A stretch of 64,000 bases of DNA from Paenibacillus sp. FSL K6-1096 (GCF_037977055.1 NZ_CP150274.1:496001-560000); one strand, 5' to 3'; shown: positions 51,542-60,678, counted from the first letter of the stretch. Notes: generated from the sequence alone by a model not told the origin. Numbers and translations: made by a program.

Positions 51542-53290
51542 TTGTTCTCTGTACTCCGCGATCTCGGCTGGTTCTTCCGCCGGGAAAAAAGGCGCTACAC
51601 CATAGGCCTTATTCTGCTAATTGTAGTAGGCGTGCTGGAGCTTCTGCCTCCGCGCCTGCTGGGCAACGCCATTGACGACATCGTCAGCGGCTCCATCACC
51701 ACAGGTTCCCTTATGAAGTACATCGGTATGATCGTGATATTTCTGCTGACGATTTACTGGATCACCTACATATGGATGCACAAGCTGTTTGGAGGCTCCA
51801 ACCTGGTCGAGCGCCTGCTGCGCTCGCGCTTCATGAATCACCTGATGACCATGACTCCCGCCTTCTTCGAGCGCAACCGGACGGGCGATCTGATGGCCCG
51901 GGCCACGAATGATATCCGTGCGGTCGCGGTCACTGTAGGCTTCGGGATGCTGACCCTGGTTGATTCGACCGTCTATCTCACCGTCGTGCTGTTCGCCATG
52001 GGCTTCCTGGTCAGCTGGAAGCTGACGCTGGCTGCCGTTATCCCGCTTCCGCTGATTGCGATAGCGATGGTGTTCTACGGCAAAGCTATTCATGACCGGT
52101 ACAGCCTGGCCCAGGATGCCTTCGGCGACATGAACGACCAGGTGCTGGAATCGGTCTCCGGTATCCGGGTCATCCGGGCGTATGTGCAGGAACGTCTCGA
52201 TGAGAAGCGCTTCTCTGACATTACTGAGGATGTATACCGCAAGAATATGGCGGTAGCGCGGGTCGATGCCTTCTTCGAGCCGACCATCCGCTTCTGCGTA
52301 GGTCTCAGCTATATCATTGCGCTGACCTACGGCATCTATCTGGTGTTCCGCAACCAGATCACACTGGGAGACCTGGTCTCCTTCAATATGTATCTCGGCA
52401 TGATCGTCTGGCCGATGTTCGCCATCGGCGAGCTGATCAATATCATGCAGCGCGGCGGCGCTTCGCTGGAGCGGATCGACGAGACGCTGAATGCCAAGCC
52501 GGATGTCAAGGATGTGCCTCATCCGGTGAAGGTCGCTAATCCGGCTTCGATCGAACTGAAGGATGTGACCTTCCGGTATCCAACCTCAACCGTCGACAAT
52601 CTGAGCGGTGTCAGCTTCTCCCTCTCCCAGGGCCAGACGCTGGGCGTGGTCGGACGGACCGGCAGCGGCAAATCAACGCTGCTGAAGCAATTGCTTCATG
52701 AATACCCTACGGGCACCGGCGAGATCCTGATCTCAGGTGTGCCGATTACCCAGATTGCCCTGGATCAGCTGCACAGCTGGATGGGCTATGTGCCGCAGGA
52801 GCAGATTCTGTTCTCCAAGTCGGTGCGCGAGAATATCCAGTTCGGCCGCTCCGGGGCCAGCGATGAGCGGATCATGCAGGCGATTACTGCTGCCGCCTTC
52901 CAGAATGACCTTGGCACCCTGTCTGACGGGCTCGATACGATGGTCGGCGAACGCGGCGTCTCCCTCTCCGGGGGGCAGAAGCAGCGGGTATCGATCTCCA
53001 GAGCCTTCATTGCCGATCCTGATATCCTGATTCTGGATGATGCGCTGTCCGCCGTGGATGCACGGACGGAAGCGAAGATCATCGAGAATATCCGCGAAGA
53101 GCGCAGCGGCAAAACCACGCTCATCTCCACCCACCGCCTCTCGGCAATTGAACACGCGGATCTGATCGTCGTGCTCGACGGCGGACATATTACCGAGCGG
53201 GGTACCCACCAGGAGCTGCTGGAGCTAAACGGCTGGTACCGCGAGCAGTTCGACCGCCAGCAGGTGGAGAATAACCTGACGAATGAATAA
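51542..53290 (+). CDS. bmrC: Heterodimeric multidrug ABC exporter subunit, BmrC/YheI-like
   Basis: 582 residues: six membrane helices and an ATPase domain. Walker A VGRTGSGKSTLL, signature SLSGGQKQR, and a Walker B LILDDALSAVD with Asp instead of the catalytic Glu, which marks the degenerate-site subunit of heterodimeric exporters such as BmrCD and LmrCD. Starts with TTG at 51542 after AAAGGAAGGGATTTCCC. The next gene encodes its partner and overlaps or abuts it. BmrCD pumps drugs and dyes; here the substrate range is inference. Confidence 0.87.
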   Translation: MFSVLRDLGWFFRREKRRYTIGLILLIVVGVLELLPPRLLGNAIDDIVSGSITTGSLMKYIGMIVIFLLTIYWITYIWMHKLFGGSNLVERLLRSRFMNHLMTMTPAFFERNRTGDLMARATNDIRAVAVTVGFGMLTLVDSTVYLTVVLFAMGFLVSWKLTLAAVIPLPLIAIAMVFYGKAIHDRYSLAQDAFGDMNDQVLESVSGIRVIRAYVQERLDEKRFSDITEDVYRKNMAVARVDAFFEPTIRFCVGLSYIIALTYGIYLVFRNQITLGDLVSFNMYLGMIVWPMFAIGELINIMQRGGASLERIDETLNAKPDVKDVPHPVKVANPASIELKDVTFRYPTSTVDNLSGVSFSLSQGQTLGVVGRTGSGKSTLLKQLLHEYPTGTGEILISGVPITQIALDQLHSWMGYVPQEQILFSKSVRENIQFGRSGASDERIMQAITAAAFQNDLGTLSDGLDTMVGERGVSLSGGQKQRVSISRAFIADPDILILDDALSAVDARTEAKIIENIREERSGKTTLISTHRLSAIEHADLIVVLDGGHITERGTHQELLELNGWYREQFDRQQVENNLTNE

Positions 53291-53312
53291 CAACCAACAG
53301 GAGGTGTCACCG

Positions 53313-55406
53313 TTGACACAGAGCACCGGCAAACGTCTGCTGCAATATGCACTGACCGCCAAAAAGACCTTCATCGCAGCCCTGCTGCTCCTCACGATCG
53401 GGGTAGCGGCCGAGCTGGCCGGGCCGTTCATCGCCAAGAGCATGATTGACAACCATCTGCTGGCGATTGAGAAGCCCTACTTCCAGACGGCTTCGCCCAA
53501 GGATGCTGCTGAATATAATAACACTTACTACAAGCGCGGTGACCGGTTCGCCGCTGATGAAGCCAAGGGACAGGAGGTCCGCCTTCTCCAGGTGGGCCGG
53601 AGCTTCTACTTCATCAATGAGGCCGTAACGCAGGCCGAAGGCGAGCGAAGCTTCGCGGACGGGAGCGTCCAGGTCAAATACGGCGACCAGATTGCCGTCT
53701 ATCCGGCGGTGAAGTTGTCGGCGGGCGAGCTGTTTGCTTTTTACCAGCCGGAGCTTCCCGGAATCTATGAACTGGTGGGCCTGTATGCCCTGTTCCTGGT
53801 CATCTCGATCATTGCCGAGTTCGGCAAAACCTACTGGCTCCAGTCCTCTGCCAACCAGGTTATCCGCAAGCTGAGAACCGATGTATACGCTCATATCCAG
53901 CGTCTGCCGGTGCATTTCTTCGATAATCTGCCGGCGGGCAAGGTCGTCTCCCGGGTCACCAACGATACGGAAGCGGTCAAGGATCTGTTCATTGCGGTGT
54001 TGTCCAACTTCGCTACTGGGATTATCAACATCACCGGTGTCTATGTCGCCCTGTTCCTGCTTGATGTGAAGCTGGGGCTGGTGAGCTTGTTCATCGTGCC
54101 GGTCATTATAATCTGGATTGTGCTGTACCGCAAAATCGCGACCAAATACAACACGATTATCCGCTCGCGGCTAAGTGAGATTAATGCGATTATCAATGAA
54201 TCCATTCAGGGGATGTCCATTATCCGCATCTTCCGCCGCCAGAAGCAGAGCAGTGCCGAGTTTGAACAGCTGAATGACGATTATCTGAAATACCAGAACA
54301 AAATGCTGAATCTGAACGCCTTCACCTCGCACAATCTGGTGAACTCGCTGCGTAACCTCTCCTTCGTGCTGGTGCTGTGGTATTTCGGCTTCGGCAGCAT
54401 GAACGGCTCCACCTTCGTTTCTCTGGGTGTCCTGTACGCCTTCGTCGATGTGCTGGGCCGGATGTTCCAGCCGATTACAGGTATGGTTAACCAACTGGCG
54501 AATCTGGACAGCTCCATGGTCTCAGCCGGCCGGGTATTCACGCTGATGGATGAGCCGGGCGAGCCGGTCACTGACGGCTCCATGCCGCGCTATAAGGGCA
54601 ATGTCGTATTTAAGGATGTCTCCTTCGCTTACAAAAAGGACTTCGTCCTGCGCGACATCTCCTTCGAGGCGCGTCCGGGCGAGACGGTGGCCCTGGTCGG
54701 TCATACCGGCTCCGGCAAAAGCTCGATCATCAACCTGCTGTTCCGGTTCTATGATCCGCAAAAAGGAAGCATTACGATCGACGGCCAGGAGGTTACCGGC
54801 CTGCCCAAGCAGTGGCTGCGCAGCCATATGGGCATCGTGCTCCAGGACCCTTATCTCTTCACCGGAACGATTGCTTCCAATGTCAGCCTCGGTGACGAGC
54901 GGATCTCCCGCGAACGGGTAGAACGGGCGCTGCGCGAGGTAGGGGCCGACAAATTACTGTCCCATCTGCCGCAGGGCTTCGATGAGCCGGTGATTGAGAA
55001 GGGCAGCACCCTGTCCGCCGGACAGCGGCAGCTGATCTCCTTCGCCAGAGCACTCGCCTTCGATCCGGCGATCCTGATTCTGGATGAGGCGACCTCCAAC
55101 ATCGATACCGAGACGGAGAGCGTTATCCAGCAGGCACTGGAGGTGCTGAAGAAGGGCCGGACCACCTTCATCATTGCCCACCGTCTGTCGACGATCCGCA
55201 GCGCCGACCAGATCCTGGTCCTCCATCGCGGCCAGATTGTTGAACGCGGCAGCCATGATGAGCTGATGGCGCTAGGCGGAAGATACTTCCGTATGTACCA
55301 GCTCCAGCTTGGTGCAGGCGCCGGTGAACCGGCTGCAGAACCGGCAGCAGGTAATTCCTCTGCTGATACTGCCGCAGCCGGACTGCGCCCTTCCCTGGAG
55401 GTATAA
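53313..55406 (+). CDS. bmrD: Heterodimeric multidrug ABC exporter subunit, BmrD/YheH-like
   Basis: 697 residues. It has an insert of about 100 residues between the first two membrane helices (about 45-150, extracellular, hydrophilic), as in YheH. The ATPase domain has Walker A VGHTGSGKSS, signature LSAGQRQ, Walker B LILDEATSNID with the catalytic Glu and H-loop AHRLS. The Ala/Pro-rich C-terminal 35 residues are extra. Start: TTG at 53313 has AGGAGGTG at the right spacing; an ATG at 53283 overlaps the upstream stop (ATGAATAA) and gives 10 more residues, and is the alternative. Confidence 0.87.
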   Translation: MTQSTGKRLLQYALTAKKTFIAALLLLTIGVAAELAGPFIAKSMIDNHLLAIEKPYFQTASPKDAAEYNNTYYKRGDRFAADEAKGQEVRLLQVGRSFYFINEAVTQAEGERSFADGSVQVKYGDQIAVYPAVKLSAGELFAFYQPELPGIYELVGLYALFLVISIIAEFGKTYWLQSSANQVIRKLRTDVYAHIQRLPVHFFDNLPAGKVVSRVTNDTEAVKDLFIAVLSNFATGIINITGVYVALFLLDVKLGLVSLFIVPVIIIWIVLYRKIATKYNTIIRSRLSEINAIINESIQGMSIIRIFRRQKQSSAEFEQLNDDYLKYQNKMLNLNAFTSHNLVNSLRNLSFVLVLWYFGFGSMNGSTFVSLGVLYAFVDVLGRMFQPITGMVNQLANLDSSMVSAGRVFTLMDEPGEPVTDGSMPRYKGNVVFKDVSFAYKKDFVLRDISFEARPGETVALVGHTGSGKSSIINLLFRFYDPQKGSITIDGQEVTGLPKQWLRSHMGIVLQDPYLFTGTIASNVSLGDERISRERVERALREVGADKLLSHLPQGFDEPVIEKGSTLSAGQRQLISFARALAFDPAILILDEATSNIDTETESVIQQALEVLKKGRTTFIIAHRLSTIRSADQILVLHRGQIVERGSHDELMALGGRYFRMYQLQLGAGAGEPAAEPAAGNSSADTAAAGLRPSLEV

Positions 55407-55439
55407 TTCCAGGCTAACCGTAAAGCCGCTGATGCTCTG

Positions 55440-55475
55440 CCCCCTGAAGCTGCTTAAGCCTCAGGGGGTTTCTTG
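55440..55475 (+). terminator. Terminator of the BmrCD-like operon
   Basis: CCCCCTGA/TCAGGGGG stem followed by TTTCTTG, directly upstream of the ycaQ-like gene promoter. Confidence 0.75.
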
Positions 55476-55478
55476 TGC

Positions 55479-55507
55479 TTGAACTCAGAACATTTGTTCT
55501 GTATAAT
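55479..55507 (+). promoter_or_regulatory. SOS promoter of the YcaQ-type gene
   Basis: -35 TTGAAC (55479-55484), 17 bases, -10 TATAAT (55502-55507). The LexA box lies entirely in the spacer. Confidence 0.85.
55487..55500 (+). promoter_or_regulatory. LexA box 6 in the YcaQ-type gene promoter
   Basis: AGAACATTTGTTCT, a perfect palindrome with both GAAC and GTTC half-sites. It shares AACATTTGTTCT with the box at 7697. Confidence 0.88.
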
Positions 55508-55543
55508 GGTAGGCAATACATAATATTGGATGAGGTGATAGCG

Positions 55544-56836
55544 GTGATAACCTACAAGCTCAGCAAGCGGCAGGCGCGGCTCTTCCTGCTGCGCCATCAG
55601 CGGCTGGTGGCGGACGGAGGAACCGGAGGCAAGCAGGGCATTTATGATTATGTGCGCCATGTGGGCTGCATACAGTACGACCCGCTCAGCATTGCCGGTC
55701 ATAATCATGAGCTTGTATTGCAGGCCCGCATCCCGGACTTTGTGCCGGCGATGGCGAATGAGCTGCTCTACCAGGACCGGCTGCTGCTTGACGGCTGGGA
55801 CAAGAATATGTCCATCTACTGTACAGAGGACTGGCCATACTTCCAGCGGCGCCGGGAAGCGGCAGCCAGACACCGCCACAACGAGGCCATGGCAGCCATG
55901 GTTGCCCATGTCCGCGAGGAGCTGGAAGCGCGCGGGCCGCTCTCTTCGCTGGACCTGGAGAGCCGGGAGAAGATCGACTGGGCCTGGGCTCCGGCCCGGC
56001 TCTCCCGGGCGGCTATGGAGAGCATGTACTTCTGGGGGGAGCTGTCCATCCATCACCGGGTGCATACGCGGCGGTATTATGACTATACCGCGAAGCTGCT
56101 TCCCGCTGAGCTCCTCAGCGCAAGCGATCCCAATGCGACCCTGGAGGAGCATTATGACTGGTATGTGCTGCGCCGGGTCGGCAGCATCGGCCTGCAATGG
56201 AACCGGGCCGGCGACGGCTGGCTCGGCATCGCCGGGCTGAAGAGCAAGGAGCGGACAGCCTCCATCCAGCGCCTGCTGCAGGACGATCTGCTCCGGGAGG
56301 TGCAGGTCGAAGGAATCAAGCTCCCGCTCTATGTCCGTACAGCGGATACCCCCGTGCTGGAGGCGGTGCTGCAGGAGGATTACGGCCATTTACCGGAATC
56401 TGCTGCTGATGTGCAGCCTCAGTCGGCATCTGGCGTTACCCCCTTCGCCGCGCTGCTGGCTCCGCTTGACAACCTGCTGTGGGACCGGGAGCTGATCCGC
56501 CAGTTGTTCGGCTTCCACTACCGCTGGGAGGTCTACAAGCCGGTGCTGGAACGGGAATACGGCTATTATGTGCTTCCTCTGCTCTACGGTGACCGCTTCA
56601 TCGCCCGGCTGGAGCCGGTGATGAATAAGAAGACCGGTATTCTCGACATCATCCGCTGGTGGTGGGAGCCGGGGGAAGCCCTGGACCGGGGAATGCTTCC
56701 TGCACTTCTGCAAGCCTTCACGGCGCTGATGCGCTCCACCGGCGCTACCGGCATCCGCTTCGCCCCTGATCTTGTCCGGGACTGCGGATTGCAGGAGCTT
56801 GAGGCTGGACTGCCTGCGCCGCTGCCTGTGCAATAA
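55544..56836 (+). CDS. YcaQ/AlkZ-family DNA glycosylase (winged-helix HTH_42)
   Basis: 430 residues of the winged-helix family PF06224. The start LSKRQARLFLLRHQRLV is typical; YVRHVGCIQYDPLSIAGHNH holds the catalytic Q-phi-D motif (Gln-Tyr-Asp) found in E. coli YcaQ, which unhooks interstrand crosslinks and removes N7-alkylguanines. Streptomyces AlkZ has QxQ instead. The C-terminal segments PLDNLLWDRELIRQLF and YYVLPLLYGDRFIARLEP are conserved. The start is GTG at 55544, twelve bases after GAGGTG overlap; the frame is open upstream through the promoter. A perfect LexA box in its promoter links it to the SOS response. Confidence 0.9.
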   Translation: MITYKLSKRQARLFLLRHQRLVADGGTGGKQGIYDYVRHVGCIQYDPLSIAGHNHELVLQARIPDFVPAMANELLYQDRLLLDGWDKNMSIYCTEDWPYFQRRREAAARHRHNEAMAAMVAHVREELEARGPLSSLDLESREKIDWAWAPARLSRAAMESMYFWGELSIHHRVHTRRYYDYTAKLLPAELLSASDPNATLEEHYDWYVLRRVGSIGLQWNRAGDGWLGIAGLKSKERTASIQRLLQDDLLREVQVEGIKLPLYVRTADTPVLEAVLQEDYGHLPESAADVQPQSASGVTPFAALLAPLDNLLWDRELIRQLFGFHYRWEVYKPVLEREYGYYVLPLLYGDRFIARLEPVMNKKTGILDIIRWWWEPGEALDRGMLPALLQAFTALMRSTGATGIRFAPDLVRDCGLQELEAGLPAPLPVQ

Positions 56837-56840
56837 CATG

Positions 56841-56892
56841 AAGAGACCCGCTCGAACGCAGCCTTGTTGGTGCGTAAGAGCGGGTCTCTTTT
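56841..56892 (+). terminator. Terminator of the YcaQ-type gene
   Basis: AGAGACCCGCTC/GAGCGGGTCTCT 12-bp stem with a 24-base loop, followed by TTTTG. May act in both directions for the convergent gene at 56915. Confidence 0.82.
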
Positions 56893-56914
56893 GCAGATAA
56901 GGAGATAAGGCCGT

Positions 56915-57379
56915 TTAACGAAGCTGCTCTTCTTCCAGTCCCAGCTTACTGTACATTTCGGTGCAGTAGCCTTGCAGCTTAATCTCCAGCCGGCTGGCCT
57001 TGTTCTTGAAGCGTTTCAATTCACGGATCATATGAGCCCTTCCGGCCGGTGTGAAGGTCTCCTGAATCCGCTCCTTGAAGTAATCATGAACAATATGGTT
57101 GCGCTCCTTCCACACGGCCTGCAGCTGGACCGTCTCTTCCTCAGAGAATGGGAAGTGATGCTGGATTTCTTTGATGAGCTGGCCGAGTGAATTGCTAAGC
57201 TTGCGTTGATACAACTCTGCGATTTCGGCGTCTGTCGGCGTTCTGCCCTGCGACAGCTTCGTCAGCAGCAGCAGATTCGTCAATTGCTGCTCCAGCGCCT
57301 GGCAATAATAGACGGCCAGCCCGAAATAAGCAAATAGCTCTTTGGATTGTTCACTCTCCGGTATTTGTGTATCCTTCAT
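56915..57379 (-). CDS. HEPN-like all-helical protein
   Basis: 154 residues, predicted entirely helical. It has FAYFGLAVYYCQALEQQLTNLL, then LQAVWKERNHIVHDYFKERI. The segment RNHIVHDYF fits the RxxxxH active-site pattern of HEPN RNases and is placed as in HEPN/DUF86-like proteins. The family is common in Bacilli as uncharacterised genes. No MNT nucleotidyltransferase partner lies next to it, so a toxin-antitoxin pair is not supported. GGGGAGGAACG precedes the ATG. Confidence 0.65.
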   Translation of the reverse strand: MKDTQIPESEQSKELFAYFGLAVYYCQALEQQLTNLLLLTKLSQGRTPTDAEIAELYQRKLSNSLGQLIKEIQHHFPFSEEETVQLQAVWKERNHIVHDYFKERIQETFTPAGRAHMIRELKRFKNKASRLEIKLQGYCTEMYSKLGLEEEQLR

Positions 57380-57419
57380 CGTTCCTCCCCGTTCTTGATC
57401 TGGTTATTTGTCGTAGAGC

Positions 57420-58130
57420 TTAATTGGTTTTGTTATAATCCATTCGGCCGCAGCGGTACAGATAGTAAGCGGCCAGCAGGCATATGTACGCGAGCGCGTG
57501 GCTATAAGCAGCAAGCACCGGCCACACCGTCAGTGCATCGGCATTCATCAGCTTATCCATGACCGGATATACGGGCGGCAGGAGCACTTGAACCAGCGGT
57601 TCTGGAACAATCTCCGCCACTTTGCCGGCGCTTACCGACAAGATGAGGACAATTAGCAGCAATCCGGCAGCATAGCTCCTTCTCGGCACCCAGGAGGATT
57701 GCAGGTACAGGGAGATGGTGATCCCTAATATCCCCAGAAGAACATGGCCTGTGTAAGCAAGCAATATCCGCTGAAGCCCTGCGGATTCATTGAAGCTTCC
57801 GGTCACAACCGGATACAGGACAATGGCCAGAGCCAGCAGCAGGACTAGCAGAATTAGGGTAAGAATAGCACCAAGGCTGTACCGCCGGGCACTGCGCAGC
57901 TGAACGATGGCCACCTGCTTCTGCACGGCATGTTCATGGTTCAGGAAGCTGAGGCCCAGCCAGGCAGAACCTATGTATACAATGACAGCCGTGGCGGAGT
58001 AGCTGCTCATCACCGGATTAGGCTTGTAGGAATAGAGAATGAGGACCGCAATAATCATCCCGGCGACCGGGCCGAAGTACCGCTGGGAGACACTGTAACT
58101 CCTTAAAAAGTAACCAATTAGCCCTCTCAT
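57420..58130 (-). CDS. ABC-2 type permease
   Basis: 236 residues with six or seven membrane helices (FGPVAGMIIAVLILYSY, AVIVYIGSAWLGLSFL, LGAILTLILLVLLLALAIVLYP, IRL..., LLLIVLILSVSA). Partner of the ATPase encoded just upstream; their frames overlap by four bases. Export of an antibiotic, lipid or peptide is likely but unspecified. Confidence 0.82.
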   Translation of the reverse strand: MRGLIGYFLRSYSVSQRYFGPVAGMIIAVLILYSYKPNPVMSSYSATAVIVYIGSAWLGLSFLNHEHAVQKQVAIVQLRSARRYSLGAILTLILLVLLLALAIVLYPVVTGSFNESAGLQRILLAYTGHVLLGILGITISLYLQSSWVPRRSYAAGLLLIVLILSVSAGKVAEIVPEPLVQVLLPPVYPVMDKLMNADALTVWPVLAAYSHALAYICLLAAYYLYRCGRMDYNKTN

Positions 58131-59059
58131 CTGCTCTCACTTCCGTTCCGCTTCTTCGGGTCCATCCACTCTGTAAGATCACTCAGACCTCCGAGCGGCT
58201 TCACCTCAGCTATGGAACCGCCTGCGGCAAGAATCTGCTGCAGGCAGATATCTGACATCTGCTGATCTACGGTCAGCCCTATACTGGCGGTCCCTGCGCG
58301 GTCCGGCGCAGGTTGCATTGTTAACACTCCGGGCAACACCTTGACCGCCTGCTGTGCTTCTTCCGGCAGCCCGGTGCAGACGATATGCATCACAGGAGCA
58401 CTCCGCAGATTCTCCGGTCCGCGAATTGTACGGATGACCTGCCCCTCCTGCAGCACCAGCACCTCATCACCCAGCGCCTCAATGATCTGCGGCTCGTGAA
58501 CGGAGAAGACCAGTGCCGTACCCTCCTGCTTCAGCTCCTGCAGGAGTGTGATAAGTGTATCCTGTGCCGGCAGATCCAGGCCGGACATCGGTTCGTCCAG
58601 CAGCAGAAGCTGCGGCCGGATCAGCACGCCCTGAATCAGATTGACCTTCTGCAGCATTCCCTTAGAGTAGCCCTCCATCGGGCGGCTGCGGAAGGCCTCC
58701 AGACCGAAGCGCTGCAGCAGCCCGCTTACCCTGGACCGGACCTCCCCCTCCGGGAGTCCGGCGATGCGGCCCATGGCGTGCAGATAATCCTCTGCCGTCA
58801 GCTTCAGGCCGGGAAAAGCTTCCGGCGCATAACCGGCGGTGATCCCCTTACTATGCCAATTAAGCTCTCCGGAGGACAGCTTCAGCAGTCCGGCGAGTAT
58901 GGAGAGCAGTGTGCTTTTGCCGGAGCCGTTGCGGCCGATCAGGGCTGTTGCCGAGCCGGGGTGAACCGTCATAGAGACGTCATTCAGAACCGGGCGGCCT
59001 CCATACCTCTTGCTGCCCCTGATTATTGTGAGTAATGGTGATGTGTTCGTAACTTCCAA
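58127..59059 (-). CDS. ABC transporter ATPase, ABC-2 exporter type
   Basis: 310 residues. Walker A LIGRNGSGKSTLLS, signature YSKGMLQKVNL, Walker B LLLLDEPMSGLDL, H-loop VHEPQI, then a regulatory C-terminal domain of about 90 residues as in CcmA/YxlF-type ATPases. TTG at 59059 is the apparent start (MEVTNTSPL); the SD GGGGG is very near it, so the exact start is uncertain. Confidence 0.88.
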   Translation of the reverse strand: MEVTNTSPLLTIIRGSKRYGGRPVLNDVSMTVHPGSATALIGRNGSGKSTLLSILAGLLKLSSGELNWHSKGITAGYAPEAFPGLKLTAEDYLHAMGRIAGLPEGEVRSRVSGLLQRFGLEAFRSRPMEGYSKGMLQKVNLIQGVLIRPQLLLLDEPMSGLDLPAQDTLITLLQELKQEGTALVFSVHEPQIIEALGDEVLVLQEGQVIRTIRGPENLRSAPVMHIVCTGLPEEAQQAVKVLPGVLTMQPAPDRAGTASIGLTVDQQMSDICLQQILAAGGSIAEVKPLGGLSDLTEWMDPKKRNGSESR

Positions 59060-59142
59060 GCCCCCTTCAACTCCTATTGGTAAGATTCGCCGGAACGCCC
59101 CTGTTCTCCTTTTTGCAGATGACGATTCTTTCCTTACATACC

Positions 59143-59184
59143 AAAAAACCAGAAGCGTGCGAGATTCCGCAGCCGCTCTGGTTC
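59143..59184 (-). terminator. Terminator of the Cys-rich four-helix gene
   Basis: Minus-strand AACCAGAGCGG/CGCTTCTGGTT stem with inner TGCGG/CCGCA-like pairing, then six T. Confidence 0.82.
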
Positions 59185-59227
59185 ATGTACATATCGTATT
59201 CAGAAGATGGAAGTGCTTCAGCCCGGA

Positions 59228-59575
59228 TCAGGCATACACTTCAACGGCTTCGCTGACTAATCTGCAGGCCATCGCCGCATTGCGGCAGGCATCAATACAA
59301 TCCTGGCAGTGGGTATGTTCATGTCTGCTGCTCGCATCCGCACAGCGGTCGCAGATTTCAGCGCATAAGCGGAGGATTTCCGCCACGAACGGGCTTCTGC
59401 GGGTCATGGCCTGGACTGCGAAGGAGCAGATGTCTGCACATTCCCGGTCCAGCTGGATGCTCTCCCTCAGATCGGCAAGATTATATTCTTTCAGGCTTGA
59501 GACATAGCTATAGTTACAGGCATCCATACATTTGAGACAAGCATCAATGCATTCCTGATATTGAATTCGGGTCAT
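59228..59575 (-). CDS. Cys-rich four-helix copper-storage-type protein
   Basis: 115 residues with 13 cysteines spread along four amphipathic helices in CxxxC and CxxC patterns (ECIDACLKCMDAC, ECADIC, LCAEICDRC, CQDCIDACRNAAMAC). This is the Csp/DUF326 (YhjQ-like) family, which stores Cu(I) inside the helix bundle. No signal peptide, so it is cytosolic as in Csp3. AGGAGGTAGTAAGGCT precedes the ATG. Copper storage here is inference from family. Confidence 0.88.
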   Translation of the reverse strand: MTRIQYQECIDACLKCMDACNYSYVSSLKEYNLADLRESIQLDRECADICSFAVQAMTRRSPFVAEILRLCAEICDRCADASSRHEHTHCQDCIDACRNAAMACRLVSEAVEVYA

Positions 59576-59670
59576 AGCCTTACTACCTCCTGCAATTATT
59601 ATAGGGTATGCCTATGTATTAACCTGCAAGATTAGGAGCGAACCAGCCGTGAGAAGCAGGCGTAATCCGG

Positions 59671-60678
59671 TTAAAGCTTTCTCCGCACGACGGCCGGTCT
59701 TGCCGGAAGCCGCCCTTCCAGCCGCAGCAGTCCTGTACGCAGGTTGCTGGCGGAGAAATGCTCCCCGATAAATACAGCGACATCCGGCACTTCCCCCTGG
59801 GGCGTAATCTTCATGAAATCCGCCTCCCGGTAGGCATACTGGAACAGGAAGCGGCTGGACGTATCATTGAAGGTCACAATCCCCTTAGCCCGGTATACAT
59901 CACGCGGCAGCTCCTTGACGAACGTCTCGAATTCCTCGCTGTTCACCGGCTGCTCGAAATAGTGGGTATATGCCATCACATGATCATGGGAAGCGTGCAC
60001 CGCCCCTTCCGCGCTACCGCTTCCACTGTCCGCAGCCTCACCGTCCGTCCGCTCTTCCCGGTGGACGCTTCCGAGGTTGCCCAGCAGCAGGCCAGGCTCC
60101 AGTTCACAGCGAACCGCCGGCAGAATCTCTGCATAAGTGTTCCACTTGCGCAGCACCTCTGCAATCTCGGTGCTCTCCTCTGCACTAATCCGGTCCGTCT
60201 TGTTCAGGATCAGCACCGAAGCGCAGCGGATCTGCTCCTGCATCAGCCGGTAGGTTGCTCCCTGCTGGGAACGGTACAGCTCCAGGAGATGGGCGCCATC
60301 AACGACGGTAATCAGCCCTTTGAGCTCCACCTGTAAGTACAGCGAGGCCTCTGTAACCGCATCGACAATCTCCAGCGGATTGGCTGCGCCGGTGGCTTCA
60401 ATGACGATCACATCCGGCGATTCCTTCTTGACCAGTGTCATCAGTTCAGTGCTGAGATCCCCGCGGCTGGTGCAGCAGATACAGCCGCCCAGCATCTCGG
60501 CCATCGGTACAGACTGCTCCACCAGCAGACCGTCCAGATTCACCTCGCCCAGCTCATTCATAATGACAGCCGGCCGGAGGCCCTGCCCGTTCCAATGATC
60601 CAGCAGACGCTGCAGTAAGGTGGTCTTGCCGCTGCCGAGGAAGCCTGACAAAATATAGACGGGTAATGACTGTTTCAA
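59671..60678 (-). CDS. CobW/COG0523-type G3E GTPase
   Basis: 335 residues. Walker A SGFLGSGKTTLLQRLL, the Cys motif GGCICCTSRGDL (CxCC), VIEATGAANP, and NKTD. A His-rich stretch HASHDHVMAYTHYF (about 230-245) and a CobW C-terminal domain follow. Family members deliver or sense zinc, cobalt or iron; the CxCC and His-rich insert point to a zinc-type chaperone such as YciC/ZagA. No recognisable Zur site was found in the 38-base start region. TTG start at 60678 after GGGAGAGAGTAT. Confidence 0.9.
   Translation of the reverse strand: MKQSLPVYILSGFLGSGKTTLLQRLLDHWNGQGLRPAVIMNELGEVNLDGLLVEQSVPMAEMLGGCICCTSRGDLSTELMTLVKKESPDVIVIEATGAANPLEIVDAVTEASLYLQVELKGLITVVDGAHLLELYRSQQGATYRLMQEQIRCASVLILNKTDRISAEESTEIAEVLRKWNTYAEILPAVRCELEPGLLLGNLGSVHREERTDGEAADSGSGSAEGAVHASHDHVMAYTHYFEQPVNSEEFETFVKELPRDVYRAKGIVTFNDTSSRFLFQYAYREADFMKITPQGEVPDVAVFIGEHFSASNLRTGLLRLEGRLPARPAVVRRKL

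Noticed and set aside
53225..53245. A T-box-like GGTACCGCG motif
   Set aside because: It lies within the coding sequence of the first exporter subunit (Trp-Tyr-Arg codons); no leader structure is present.
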